From Streptosporangium sp. NBC_01756 (GTDB lineage Bacteria; Actinomycetota; Actinomycetes; Streptosporangiales; Streptosporangiaceae): DNA of 64,000 nucleotides. The DNA is taken from NCBI RefSeq assembly GCF_035917975.1, contig NZ_CP109130.1:8866001-8930000 (forward strand). Direction: 5' to 3'. Below, one piece after another: positions 35,365 to 43,690 of this stretch. Made by a program: the position numbers and the translations under genes. A model generated the notes under the pieces. The model was not told where the DNA came from, did not search any database, and was given only the letters and a program-made list of their open reading frames with translations. Within the stretch, counting starts at the first letter, position 1. Each line of letters opens with the position of its first letter.

Positions 35365-35727
35365 GTGCCGGCCACCGCGCCTGATCGTCGCTCTGGCCTG
35401 GCGCCGCAGGCAGGGCGTACCCGCAGCGCCGGTTCGTGGTGGCAGGTCAGGTGCCGGTGACGATCAGGCCGACCATGGGGAAGCCGCCGCCGGTGCCCAT
35501 CGTGGTGAGTCGCAGCGGGAGCGGCTCCGACTGCCGCGAGGCGGATGCCGAGCTATAATCACCAGGTCGCGAAAAACGATGTTCCGCGGGTCCTTCCGCA
35601 GGATATCGCTCGTACATCGATGCAGATGGTTCTGATCGGTGAGCGTCTCCTTGCCGATAACGGGCATCCCGCCCGCTCCCGGCACTGCACATCGCCGGCG
35701 CGTGTCGGCGCAACAGAGGAGCGCAGC

Positions 35728-36849
35728 ATGCAGAAGACCATCGCCATTGTCGGAGCAGGCATGGGCGGGCTGACGCTCGCCCGGGTGCTTCAGGCTCACG
35801 GCGTCGCCGCGACGATCTACGAGGGTGAGGCTTCGGCGACGACCCGTGCGCAGGGCGGTCTGCTCGACATTCAGGTAGAGACCGGACAGGTCGCGCTTCG
35901 CGCAGCCGGTCTCTACGACGAGTTCCTCACTCTGGTCCGCCTGGGTGAGGACGCCAAGCGTGTGGTCGACCGCCACGGCACGATCCTGTTCGATATGTCT
36001 GCGGACCCTGGTTCTGCCCGCCCTGAGGTGGATCGTGGCGAACTCAGGCGCCTGTTCATCGACTCGCTGGCGCCCGGGACGATCAGGTGGGGTCACAAGC
36101 TCGCCTCGATCCGGCACCGTGTGGAGGGCGGCTACGACCTCGCTTTCGCGGAAGGTTCCGTCACGCGCGCCGACATCGTCATCGGCGCGGACGGTGCCTG
36201 GTCGAAGGTGCGTCCGCTGCTCACCCCCGCCAAGCCTCTCTACAGCGGAACCTGCTTCATCGAGATCGCCCTCGCCTCGGGCGGCCAGGACTGTCGGGCG
36301 AGCGTGGGCGCGATCGGCAGCGGCACGCTGATGGCGGTCGCGCCGGGCAAAGGCATCATCGCCCATCGCTACGCCGACGGGCACGTGCGCGGATACGTGG
36401 CGCTGAACAAGCCCGAAAAGTGGATGAGGTCGATCGACTTCGGTGACCCGGCCGCTGGCCTCCGTCAACTTGCCGACGAGTTTGATGGCTGGTCGCCGCT
36501 GCTCACCGCCTTCGTGACACAGAGCGACGCGGAACCGCGGCTCCGAGCCATCTATGCCCTGCCCGTCGGGCTTAGGTGGGACAGGGTGCCCGGCGTGACG
36601 CTCGTCGGCGACGCCGCGCATCTGATGTCGCCCTTCGCCGGCGAGGGTGCGAACCTCGCCATGTACGACGGCGCTGACCTGGCGAGCAAGCTGGTTGAGC
36701 AACCCGACATCGAGGTCGCGCTCACCGGCTACGAAGAGCGGCTGTTCCTACGTGGTAGCGACGCCGCCGGCCGCTCGGCGAAGAACCTGGAGATCTTCTT
36801 CGGCCCGGAAGCACCGCAGAGCGTAGTCACTCTGTTCGATCACTCCTGA
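35728..36849 (+). CDS. TetX-like FAD-dependent monooxygenase
   Basis: 373 residues. IAIVGAGMGGLTLARVLQ is the FAD GxGxxG motif, RAQGGLLDIQ follows, DIVIGADGAWSKVR is the DG motif and VTLVGDAAHLMSPFAGEGAN the GD motif, all correctly spaced. Family members hydroxylate aromatic or tetracycline-like substrates using NADPH and O2; the substrate here is unknown. ATG 35728 follows GAGGAG. The frame is open upstream to 35545 without a better ribosome site. It stands alone. Confidence 0.9.
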   Translation: MQKTIAIVGAGMGGLTLARVLQAHGVAATIYEGEASATTRAQGGLLDIQVETGQVALRAAGLYDEFLTLVRLGEDAKRVVDRHGTILFDMSADPGSARPEVDRGELRRLFIDSLAPGTIRWGHKLASIRHRVEGGYDLAFAEGSVTRADIVIGADGAWSKVRPLLTPAKPLYSGTCFIEIALASGGQDCRASVGAIGSGTLMAVAPGKGIIAHRYADGHVRGYVALNKPEKWMRSIDFGDPAAGLRQLADEFDGWSPLLTAFVTQSDAEPRLRAIYALPVGLRWDRVPGVTLVGDAAHLMSPFAGEGANLAMYDGADLASKLVEQPDIEVALTGYEERLFLRGSDAAGRSAKNLEIFFGPEAPQSVVTLFDHS

Positions 36850-36926
36850 TACCTCAGTCCGCTTTCGCGATCTTGTCGCGGACCCGGCGGGGACCGGGTA
36901 CGGCCATCGCGTGATCATCGGGGGTT

Positions 36927-37076
36927 GTGCGGACTCCTGAAGATCGTGCGGTGGCCGCAGGGCATAGCCCAGACCCTGCCCGTTGGTGGGCGATGTTCGA
37001 CCAGGTCATGGCCCGGATCGCGGGCCGGTTCCAGCGGGTTGAGCCCGCGCGTCGGCCCGCTCCTACCTGCTCGGGC
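36927..37076 (+). pseudogene. IS701-like transposase N-terminal remnant
   Basis: ARWWAMFDQVMARIAGRFQRVEP matches the start of IS701-family transposases; the expected ARSYLLG follows only after a frameshift. The matching C-terminal type of fragment lies on the other strand at 22030. Confidence 0.55.
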
Positions 37077-37077
37077 G

Positions 37078-37275
37078 TTCGGGAACCTGTTCCACGCGTC
37101 GCTGGGCAAGGCGATGTCGTACGGCACCGCCTATGAGCTGTTCTGCCGTCTGGCCAAGCAGGCCGGATTCCGGGCCCGGCCGCACATGCTCCGCACACGT
37201 CGATCACCAGGCTCCGGCGAGCTTGGGTGGATCGCCGGGGTCGTGCAGGAGATCCCCGGCCACCTCCCTCTCTGT
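37078..37275 (+). pseudogene. tyrosine recombinase C-terminal remnant
   Basis: GNLFHASLGKAMSYGTAYEL, CRLAKQAGFRARPHMLR and VVQEIPGH are the catalytic-domain blocks around the R and H-x-x-R/GH residues of phage-type integrases. The HMLRH motif is damaged by a frameshift and the tyrosine is missing. It lies about 3.5 kb left of the tRNA remnant at 40668. Confidence 0.65.
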
Positions 37276-37492
37276 CATGCGTTCGGCGCCTGGCCGGCGT
37301 CGCACGGCAGGGAGTCCGCGGCACCTTCGGACTCGGACACACAGAAAATTGCCGGCTCAGCAAGAGACCGCCCCGCGGGAATGCCAGCGCACGTGTGTGG
37401 ACGGTCGGCCAGTTCCGTGAAAGCCGGCAGGTGCCGGGCGGCTGGTGTCGCGTACCAGCCGCGTGCAGCCGCGCGTCCAGCCCGGCCGCGGA

Positions 37493-37512
37493 GTGCCACG
37501 TCAACGTGGCAC
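37493..37512. terminator. hairpin overlapping the TetR stop codon
   Basis: GTGCCACGT-CA-ACGTGGCAC, a perfect 9-bp stem with a 2-base loop, ends the TetR gene read from the minus strand. The tight loop also allows an operator role. Confidence 0.5.
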
Positions 37513-38112
37513 TTCCTCCCGTCGCCGGTCATCGCCGGCTGTGGCGGGGATGGCGTTGTCGATGAGGACGGCGGCGATGGCGGCGGCGGCGGGGAAGGCG
37601 TCGGCGTTGAGGACCCGAGTGCGGGCCGCGGCGCCGTCGATGAGCAGCGCGAGCTGCTCGCCGAGCTGTTCAGGGTCGGCGGCGCCGGCTTCGCGGGCGG
37701 TGTCGGCGAGCCGCGCGGCGACGGCTTGCTTGTAGTCGCGTGCGTACTGGGATGCGGGGTGCTGGGGGTCATGGAGTTCGACGGCGGCGGCGATGTAGGG
37801 GCACAGGGGGGTGGTGGGGGGGATGTCGAAGGCGGCGAGGAGCCGGTCGCGGGGCGTGAGGTCGGTGCGGTCGAACACGCCGGACAGAACGGAGGGGTCG
37901 AACCGGCGCAGGTACTCGGCGACGAGTTCGTCCTTGCCGGTGAAGTGCTGGTAGGCCGTGCGCTTGGACACCTGGGCCGCCGCGCAAAGCTGGTCCATGC
38001 CGGTGCGGTTGATGCCCTGCTCGCGGAACAGCTGCTGGGACGCGCTGAGGATGCGCTCGCGGGCGCCCCGGCCGCGGCGGCGGCCCTGGGGGCCCTTCTC
38101 CAACTCCGTCAT
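37501..38112 (-). CDS. TetR/AcrR-family repressor
   Basis: 203 residues. ERILSASQQLFREQGINRTGMDQLCAAAQVSKRTAYQHFTGKDELV is the helix-turn-helix; the rest is a helical sensor domain with LCPYIAAAVELHDP near the middle. ATG 38112. Divergent from the SDR/reductase/LLM genes at 38257-40574. Two identical 14-base boxes in the gap are its likely sites. Confidence 0.88.
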   Translation of the reverse strand: MTELEKGPQGRRRGRGARERILSASQQLFREQGINRTGMDQLCAAAQVSKRTAYQHFTGKDELVAEYLRRFDPSVLSGVFDRTDLTPRDRLLAAFDIPPTTPLCPYIAAAVELHDPQHPASQYARDYKQAVAARLADTAREAGAADPEQLGEQLALLIDGAAARTRVLNADAFPAAAAIAAVLIDNAIPATAGDDRRREEVPR

Positions 38113-38139
38113 GGGTCCATGCTACCCCAGCTTGGTAAC

Positions 38140-38207
38140 GATCGGTGTACATAGTTTGCGTCCCGGCCGCCGGCCCGTTACCGTAAGAACACAGATCGGT
38201 GTACATA
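38140..38207. promoter_or_regulatory. two GATCGGTGTACATA boxes in the TetR/SDR gap
   Basis: Identical 14-base sequences at 38140-38153 and 38194-38207 each contain the self-complementary TGTACA. A GGTAACG / CGTTACC pair lies between the left gene and the second box. One box is near each divergent start, fitting control of both genes. Confidence 0.6.
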
Positions 38208-38256
38208 ACACCGTCACCTCAGGTGCGCACGGCACCACCGGCCCAAGGGAGAGACC

Positions 38257-38991
38257 ATGGGGAAGCTTGACGGCAAGGTAGCGGTCATCACCGGCGGCAC
38301 CACCGGCATGGCGCTGGCCGGCGCGAAGCTGTTCGTCGAGGAGGGAGCGCACGTCTTCATCACCGGCCGCCGCCAGGACGCCCTGGACGAGGCCGTGAAG
38401 CAGATCGGCCGCAACGTCACCGGCGTCCAGGGCGACGCCGCCGACCTGGACGACCTGGACCGCCTGTACGACACCGTCAAGCGGGAGAAGGGCAGCCTCG
38501 ACGTGCTGTGGGCCAGCGCCGGCGGGGGCGAGCCCGCCCCGCTCGGCGAGATCACCGAGGCCCAGTTCGACACCTGGTTCGGGCTCAACGCCCGCGGCAC
38601 CCTGTTCACCGTCCAGAAGGCCCTGCCACTCTTCAACGACGGCGGCTCCATCCTCATGACCGGCTCCAACGCCTCCCTCGGCGCCTTCCCCGGCTGGAGC
38701 GTCTACGCCGGCAGCAAGGCCGTCCAGCAGGCCTGGGCCCGCGTCTGGCTCAACGAGCTCAAGGACCGCCGCATCCGCGTCAACGTCCTGACCCCCGGCC
38801 AGGTCGCCACCGCCAAGCAGGAAGAACTCTTCGACGAGGCCACCAAGCGCCAGTTCGAGTCCCTCATCCCCCGCGGTCAGATGGGCCGCCCCGACGAAAT
38901 CGCCACCACCGCCCTCTTCCTCGCCTCCGACGACTCCAGCTACGTCAACGGCATGGAACTCGTCGCCGACGGCGGCACCACCGCCATCTGA
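38257..38991 (+). CDS. short-chain dehydrogenase/reductase
   Basis: 244 residues of the classical SDR family: TGGTTGMALA (TGxxxGxG), ASAGG (NNAG-like), LMTGSNASL with the catalytic Ser, YAGSK with Tyr and Lys, and VNVLTPGQV. It reduces an unknown carbonyl with NAD(P)H. First gene of a set with the Rossmann protein at 39025 and the LLM oxidoreductase at 39684, repressed by the divergent TetR. Confidence 0.93.
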   Translation: MGKLDGKVAVITGGTTGMALAGAKLFVEEGAHVFITGRRQDALDEAVKQIGRNVTGVQGDAADLDDLDRLYDTVKREKGSLDVLWASAGGGEPAPLGEITEAQFDTWFGLNARGTLFTVQKALPLFNDGGSILMTGSNASLGAFPGWSVYAGSKAVQQAWARVWLNELKDRRIRVNVLTPGQVATAKQEELFDEATKRQFESLIPRGQMGRPDEIATTALFLASDDSSYVNGMELVADGGTTAI

Positions 38992-39024
38992 AGCGAACAA
39001 CACACAACCAGGACAGGACAGCTC

Positions 39025-39648
39025 ATGAGCAACATCAGCATCATCGGCACCGGGAACATGGCCCGCACCATCGGCGCGCGGGCGGTAGCGGGCGGCAACA
39101 CCGTCGAGGTCATGGGCCGCGATCAGTCCAAGGCCGCTGACCTGGCCAAGGCTCTCGGCGGCGGGGCCACGACAGGAGCATGGGGCACCGCCCCGGCCGG
39201 GGACATCGTCATCGTGGCCCTGTTGCACGACGGTGTCGTGCCGGTCGTCGCCCAGTACGGAGACGCTCTCGCGGGCAAGGTCATCGTTGACATCAGCAAT
39301 CCCTTCAATTCCACGTTCGACGGGCTGGCCCACCGCGAGGAGACCTCGATCGCGCAGGAAGTCGCCAAGGCGGCCCCGGCCGGCGCCAGCGTGGTGAAGG
39401 CGTTCAACACCATCTTCCGTCATGTCCTGGAGAAGGGTCGGCCCGACGTCTTCATCGCCGGCGATAATGCGCAGGCCAAGGCAAGTGTGGAGGCGTTCAT
39501 CGAGAGCCTCGGGCTACGCCCGCTGGACGTCGGCGGCCTGAAAATGGCGCACTGGCTGGAAGGAGCGGGCGTGGTCACGGTGGGCCTCGCCAACCACGGG
39601 GTGGGGAACCTGGACTTCGCCCTCAGCATCACCGAACTTCCCGTCTGA
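39025..39648 (+). CDS. NADPH/F420-type reductase-like Rossmann protein
   Basis: 207 residues. ISIIGTGNMARTIGARAVAGGNTVEVMGRD is the NADP motif, and KVIVDISNPFN and VVKAFNTIFRHVL are typical of the F420-dependent NADP reductase (FNO)-like family. Two more copies, one partial, lie at 41842 and 43366. With the adjacent LLM-type flavin/F420 oxidoreductase it may supply reduced cofactor; inference. Confidence 0.85.
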   Translation: MSNISIIGTGNMARTIGARAVAGGNTVEVMGRDQSKAADLAKALGGGATTGAWGTAPAGDIVIVALLHDGVVPVVAQYGDALAGKVIVDISNPFNSTFDGLAHREETSIAQEVAKAAPAGASVVKAFNTIFRHVLEKGRPDVFIAGDNAQAKASVEAFIESLGLRPLDVGGLKMAHWLEGAGVVTVGLANHGVGNLDFALSITELPV

Positions 39649-39683
39649 GCAAACGGTTGACGGATCGCCGAAAGGACTCGCCA

Positions 39684-40574
39684 ATGAAGCTTGGTTTCAC
39701 ACTTCCCATAATCGGGCCCGCCATCAGCAGCGCCGCCGGCCTGAGCGCGTTCTGCCGCGGGATCGAGGACCTTGGCTACGACACGCTGTGGGTCGGCGAT
39801 CGCCTGGTCCAGCCGGTCGAAATGCATAGCATCTATCCGGGCAAAGAGCAGCCGTACCCGCCGCAGATGAAGCGTTACCTCGACCCGGTGCTGCTGTGGA
39901 CCGTCGCCGCGACGGCGACCAGCCGGGTGCGGCTGAATGCCAGCACGCTCAGCACCTTCTACTACGAGCCGCCGCACCTGGCCCGGATGCTGACCACACT
40001 CGACGTGCTCAGCGATGGCCGTCTCGAGGTCGGCGTGGGACTCGGGTGGATGAAGGACGAGCACGACATCTCCCGCAGCGCGGACTGGAGCCGGCGCGGG
40101 CGGATGCTCGATGACCTGCTGGCGTTCCTGCACGAGTGGTGGACGGCCAACCCGGTGTCCTGGGACAGCGAGTTCTTCTCGCTGCCGCCGGTCCACGCCG
40201 ACCTGCGCCCGGTGCAAGCGGGCGGGCCGCCCATCTGGATCGGCGGCGCCAGCGAGGCCGCGATGCGCCGGGTCGGCCGCAGCGCCACCGGCTGGCTCGG
40301 GCTCGAGTTTCTGCCGGACGAGGTCGCCGACCAATTGTGGTCGCTCGCGCGCCAGGCGGCGCAGGAGGCCGGCCGCGATCCCGACGCGCTGAAGAAGGCC
40401 ATACGTATCAACCTCGAACCGGGCACGTCCGTTGATTCGCTGGCCGACAAGCTCAAGCGCCTCGCCGAGTCCGGTGCGGACGAGGCGTTCGTGGACGCCT
40501 TCGCACTGTTCCCCAGCCTTGACCAGATGCTTGACTTCGCCAGCCAGGTGATCGCGCGCACCGGCCGGTTGTGA
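39684..40574 (+). CDS. LLM-class (luciferase-like) oxidoreductase
   Basis: About 296 residues. GFTLPIIGPAIS, GYDTLWVGDRLV, RVRLNASTLSTFYYEPPHLARMLTTLDVLSDGRLEVGVGLGW and GPPIWIGGASEAAMRRVGR are the barrel motifs of F420- or FMN-dependent luciferase-like enzymes. ATG 39684 follows AAAGGA. Third gene of the TetR-controlled module. Substrate unknown. Confidence 0.9.
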   Translation: MKLGFTLPIIGPAISSAAGLSAFCRGIEDLGYDTLWVGDRLVQPVEMHSIYPGKEQPYPPQMKRYLDPVLLWTVAATATSRVRLNASTLSTFYYEPPHLARMLTTLDVLSDGRLEVGVGLGWMKDEHDISRSADWSRRGRMLDDLLAFLHEWWTANPVSWDSEFFSLPPVHADLRPVQAGGPPIWIGGASEAAMRRVGRSATGWLGLEFLPDEVADQLWSLARQAAQEAGRDPDALKKAIRINLEPGTSVDSLADKLKRLAESGADEAFVDAFALFPSLDQMLDFASQVIARTGRL

Positions 40575-40667
40575 CCACCCAAGAGCCGGACAACCTTGAC
40601 ACAACGAAGCCATGACCGAGTTCGTCCCGCACCGCGCCACCTGTGTTTCTACGAACAAGTTTTGGAT

Positions 40668-40715
40668 CTGGACTTTTAATCCGTAGGTTCCGGGTTTGAG
40701 CCCGGGCGCCCTACC
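40668..40715 (+). pseudogene. 3' half of tRNA-Lys(TTT)
   Basis: CTGGA-CTTTTAA-TCCGT is an anticodon arm with TTT anticodon; it is followed by a T-arm (CCGGG, TTTGAG, CCCGG; the loop is one base short) and an acceptor end GCGCCCT-A-CCA. The 5' half (D arm and acceptor partner) is absent from the sequence upstream. Integrative elements commonly recombine at the 3' half of tRNA genes, so this looks like an att scar. Too broken to be a functional tRNA. Confidence 0.6.
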
Positions 40716-40762
40716 ACCTCCACCTGCGGTTTTCCCCGATTCTGTAGTCAAGTCGTCTCATC

Positions 40763-40792
40763 GTGAGTCACGGTGAGACACATGTGAGTCAC
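40763..40792. repeat. GTGAGTCAC direct repeats next to the tRNA remnant
   Basis: GTGAGTCAC occurs at 40763-40771 and 40784-40792, with GGTGAGACAC between. Short repeats beside a tRNA 3' end are typical arm sites of a tyrosine recombinase. Confidence 0.45.
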
Positions 40793-41100
40793 ATGCCGGG
40801 GCAGGCGTTGTTGACCTTGCGTGCGGTCTTGCGAGCCGCTTTGAGGACCAGCCGGGCGGTGGCCCGGGCGCTGTCGTGATACAGCTGCGCCCCGCTCAGG
40901 TTCGCACCCCGCAAGTCAGCATCCTTCAGCGCCGCCCCGCACAGATCCGCACCAGTGATGCTGAGCGCAGTCGTGCGAATCTCATGTTCGTGTGTGTCAG
41001 CGTCGCGTTGGTGAGATCCGCGCGGGTGAGCGTCGTCCAGCTCAGCCCCGCACCCGTGAGCCGCGCCTTCCAAAGGCATGTCGCTGATCAAGCCAGGCGT
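40789..41100 (-). pseudogene. pentapeptide-repeat protein, frameshifted
   Basis: One frame ends with GADLCGAALKDADLRGANLSGAQL, then a basic tail to the stop at 40789. The upstream repeats (ARLTGAGLSWTTLTRADLTN, ATLTHTNMRF) continue in another frame, so a frameshift near 40970 splits the A(D/N)LxG coil. Pentapeptide proteins mimic DNA or scaffold proteins. Confidence 0.6.
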
Positions 41101-41219
41101 CGAGCGGGTCGTAGCTGTGGGTCGTGCATAGCGAACAGCTGTGCCGGCGCCCGCGGGATTCTGTAGGCGGCGGTCTGACACGCACGCAGTTCGTGAGCGA
41201 TGAGGTCCGGGATCGGGTA

Positions 41220-41699
41220 TCAGTGCTTGTGTTCCAGCGCCGCCAGCCGTTCGGCTACTTTGTCGCCGATGGTGACGAGCATCGCCATCTCTGTCGCAGT
41301 GAGATGATCAATGAGCACGTCGCGGACGTCGGCCACGTGCTGCGGAGCCGCGACCTTGATCAGGTCGCTGCCCCGGGGAGTGATGGCGACTACCGCCCCC
41401 CGTTGGTCGGCGAGGCACCGCTCGCGGGACACCAGGCCGCGATTCTGCATCCGGCCCAGGTGCTGCGACAGGCGGCTCTTCTCCCAGCGCAACAACTGGC
41501 CGAGTTCGAACGACCTCAGCCGCCCTTCGGGCGCCTCAGAGAGATGGGCCAGGACCTGGTAGTCAGCGCCGGACAGCCCGCACTGGTTGCGCAGCTGCCG
41601 CTCGATGAACTCCGACAGCCCGTCCTGCATCTTCATCAAGCTGCGCCAGGCCTGCTGTTCTCGCTCGTCCAACCACCGCGGCTCGGTCACGCACGTCAC
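41220..41699 (-). CDS. MarR-family repressor
   Basis: About 159 residues: AWRSLMKMQDGLSEFIERQL, then winged helix GADYQVLAHLSEAPEGRLRSFELGQLLRWEKSRLSQHLGRMQNRGLVSRE with the basic wing. GTG 41699 or 41690 starts it. Two 18-base near-palindromes lie between it and the divergent reductase gene at 41842, its obvious target. Confidence 0.88.
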   Translation of the reverse strand: MTCVTEPRWLDEREQQAWRSLMKMQDGLSEFIERQLRNQCGLSGADYQVLAHLSEAPEGRLRSFELGQLLRWEKSRLSQHLGRMQNRGLVSRERCLADQRGAVVAITPRGSDLIKVAAPQHVADVRDVLIDHLTATEMAMLVTIGDKVAERLAALEHKH

Positions 41700-41708
41700 T
41701 CTACCGTC

Positions 41709-41760
41709 TGGTTGACATGGTAACCAAGTGCCCCGTACATTCTGGTTCACACGTTAACCA
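41709..41760. promoter_or_regulatory. twin MarR operators
   Basis: TGGTTGACATGGTAACCA (41709-41726) and TGGTTCACACGTTAACCA (41743-41760) are near-identical near-palindromes with centres 34 bp apart, in the divergent promoter region. Confidence 0.75.
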
Positions 41761-41841
41761 AATGAGAGCGTCGATGACACAGCCGTTGACAACGACGGGT
41801 GGGGCATGGCGTCCTATCCAGCTTCAGAAAGCAGGCACTCC

Positions 41842-42465
41842 ATGAGCAGCATCAGCATTATCGGCCTGGGAGGTATGGGCCGCGCCATTGGCGCCCGCGC
41901 GGTCGAGGGCGGCCACGCCGTCGAGGTCGTCGGTCGCGACGCGGCCAAGGCCAAGGACCTGGCCGCCGCGCTCGGCGGCGGGGCTACGGTCGGGACATTC
42001 GGCGCCGTCCCGGTTGGCGACATCGTCGTCCTGGCCGTGCCATACGCCAGCGCCGTGCCGGTCGTCGCCCAGTACGGGGATGCACTGGCCGGCAAGGTCA
42101 TCATCGACATCTCCAACACGTTCAACGCCGACGCCACCGGGCTCGTCATCCCTGAAGGCACGTCCGGTGCGCAGGAGATCGCCAAGGCAGTCCCGGCGAG
42201 CGCGCACGTCGTGAAGGCGTTCAACACGGTCTTCGGCCACGTGCTGGCCCAGGGGCGTCCGTTGGACGTGTTCTTCGCCGGAGATGACGCGCGGGCCAAG
42301 GCCGACGTGTCGGCGTTCATCGAGAGCCTCGGACTGCGCCCGCTCGATGTCGGCGGCCTGGAGATGGCCCGCTGGCTGGAAGGGGTCGGGCCGCTGCTGA
42401 TGGGCCTGGCCCGCAACGGCGCGGGGACCTTCGACGTCGCCCTCGGCGTTGACCTCCCCGGCTGA
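41842..42465 (+). CDS. NADPH/F420-type reductase-like Rossmann protein (copy 2)
   Basis: 207 residues, close paralogue of the protein at 39025: ISIIGLGGMGRAIGARAVEGGHAVEVVGRD, KVIIDISNTFN, HVVKAFNTVFGHVL and LGLRPLDVGGLEMARWLEG. ATG 41842 aligns with the paralogue start. Controlled by the divergent MarR. A hairpin at 42485 ends the transcript. Confidence 0.86.
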   Translation: MSSISIIGLGGMGRAIGARAVEGGHAVEVVGRDAAKAKDLAAALGGGATVGTFGAVPVGDIVVLAVPYASAVPVVAQYGDALAGKVIIDISNTFNADATGLVIPEGTSGAQEIAKAVPASAHVVKAFNTVFGHVLAQGRPLDVFFAGDDARAKADVSAFIESLGLRPLDVGGLEMARWLEGVGPLLMGLARNGAGTFDVALGVDLPG

Positions 42466-42484
42466 GCGCACCCCTGCTAGTAGC

Positions 42485-42504
42485 CCGCGGCGCTCCCGCC
42501 GCGG
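42485..42504. terminator. hairpin after reductase copy 2
   Basis: CCGCGGCG-CTCC-CGCCGCGG, an 8-bp perfect GC stem, 20 bases after the stop and 21 bases before the CPBP gene. Confidence 0.55.
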
Positions 42505-42524
42505 ACTCTCACGAAGGAGTCATC

Positions 42525-43358
42525 GTGCGTCTGATATGGCAGCTCTTGGCGGTTGTGGCGGTCTGGATCCTCGGCAATCTGGGCACCGCGGCGGTGAAGG
42601 ACAACCCCTGGCTGGCGCTCGTCGCCGGCCTGCTGACGGCCGTCGTCGCAGTCCTGGTCTACGGCTGGGTGGTGCGGCGCACCGAGCACCGGGCCCCCGT
42701 CGAGGTGTCGCTGAAGGGAGCAGGCGCGGGGATCAGCTGGGGCACGCTGCTCGGCATCGCGCTGTTCGGGGCAGTCATCGCGAACATCGCCTTCTTAGGC
42801 GACTACACGATCAACGGCCTGGGCACGCCGGCGAGCGCCGTCGGCCTGCTCGGCATCATGGCGGGTGCCGCCGTGACCGAGGAGCTGGTCTTCCGCGGTG
42901 TCCTGTTCCGGAACGTCGAGCACTGGACCGGAACCTGGATCGCGCTCGTGCTGACCGGCTCGCTGTTCGGCCTGATCCACCTGCTCAACGCGAACGCCAC
43001 CCTGTGGGGCGCCATCGCTATCGCCATCGAGGCAGGCGGGATGCTGACCGCCGCGTACATCGCCACCCGCAAGCTGTGGGTGCCGATCGGTCTGCACTTC
43101 GGCTGGAACATTGCCGCGAGCGCCATCTTCAGCACCAAGGTGTCCGGCAGCAACACCCCGCAGGGCCTGCTGGACGCGACGATGTCGGGTCCCGCGCTGG
43201 TCACGGGCGGCGACTTCGGACCGGAGGGCAGTATGTACGCCGTGGTGTTCGGCGTGGTGGCCACCGTCGTGTTCATGTGGCTGGCACACCGGCGTGGTCA
43301 CGTGGTCCCCGTCCGTCGCTCGGCCCGGGCGGACGTGGCCGCTAGGCTCGCCAGGTGA
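42525..43358 (+). CDS. CPBP-family intramembrane metalloprotease
   Basis: 277 residues with about seven helices. The ABI/CPBP motifs are present: EELVFRGVLF (EExxxR), LFGLIHLLN (FxxxH) and LHFGWN (HxxxN/D), forming the membrane zinc site. Such proteases act in CaaX-like cleavage, peptide maturation or bacteriocin self-immunity. GTG 42525 follows GAAGGAG. It lies between a full and a truncated copy of the reductase gene, so it may have been inserted during duplication. Confidence 0.88.
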   Translation: MRLIWQLLAVVAVWILGNLGTAAVKDNPWLALVAGLLTAVVAVLVYGWVVRRTEHRAPVEVSLKGAGAGISWGTLLGIALFGAVIANIAFLGDYTINGLGTPASAVGLLGIMAGAAVTEELVFRGVLFRNVEHWTGTWIALVLTGSLFGLIHLLNANATLWGAIAIAIEAGGMLTAAYIATRKLWVPIGLHFGWNIAASAIFSTKVSGSNTPQGLLDATMSGPALVTGGDFGPEGSMYAVVFGVVATVVFMWLAHRRGHVVPVRRSARADVAARLAR

Positions 43359-43365
43359 TCGAACC

Positions 43366-43638
43366 CCCGCCGGCGCGCACGTCGTGAAGGCGTTCAACAC
43401 CGTCTTCGGTCACATGCTGGCGCAGGGCAACCCGCTGGACGTGCTCATCGCTGGCGACGACGCTGAGGCCAAGGCGACTGTGTCGGCATTCATCAAGAGC
43501 CTCGGGTTGCGGCCGATGGACACCGGCCCCCTGGGAATGGCGCGCTGGCTGGAGGGAACGGGCCTGGTGATGATAGGCCTGGGCCGCTACGGCGCGGAAA
43601 GCTTCAACTTCACCCTCGGCGTCAGCACTTCTGCCTGA
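43366..43638 (+). pseudogene. C-terminal fragment of a third reductase copy
   Basis: PAGAHVVKAFNTVFGHMLAQGNPLDVLIAGDD, LGLRPMDTG and MARWLEGTGLVMIGLGR match the last 90 residues of the copies at 39025 and 41842. The NADP-binding half is absent; it begins eight bases after the CPBP stop. It is a partial duplication. Confidence 0.8.
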
Positions 43639-43690
43639 GCGCGCCCGCACCACCACTTCTCGCGCCACATCACTCACAAGGAGCAGCGGC

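Noticed and set aside
39025-40574. Methylamine or F420 biosynthesis cluster
   Set aside because: Reductase and LLM genes use such cofactors but no cofactor-synthesis genes are present.
40668-40715. Functional tRNA or tmRNA end
   Set aside because: No D arm or 5' acceptor strand is found upstream, the T loop is one base short, and the sequence does not match the tmRNA tail.
40740-40800. CRISPR-like repeat
   Set aside because: Only two 9-base copies with a short spacer and no cas genes anywhere in the window.
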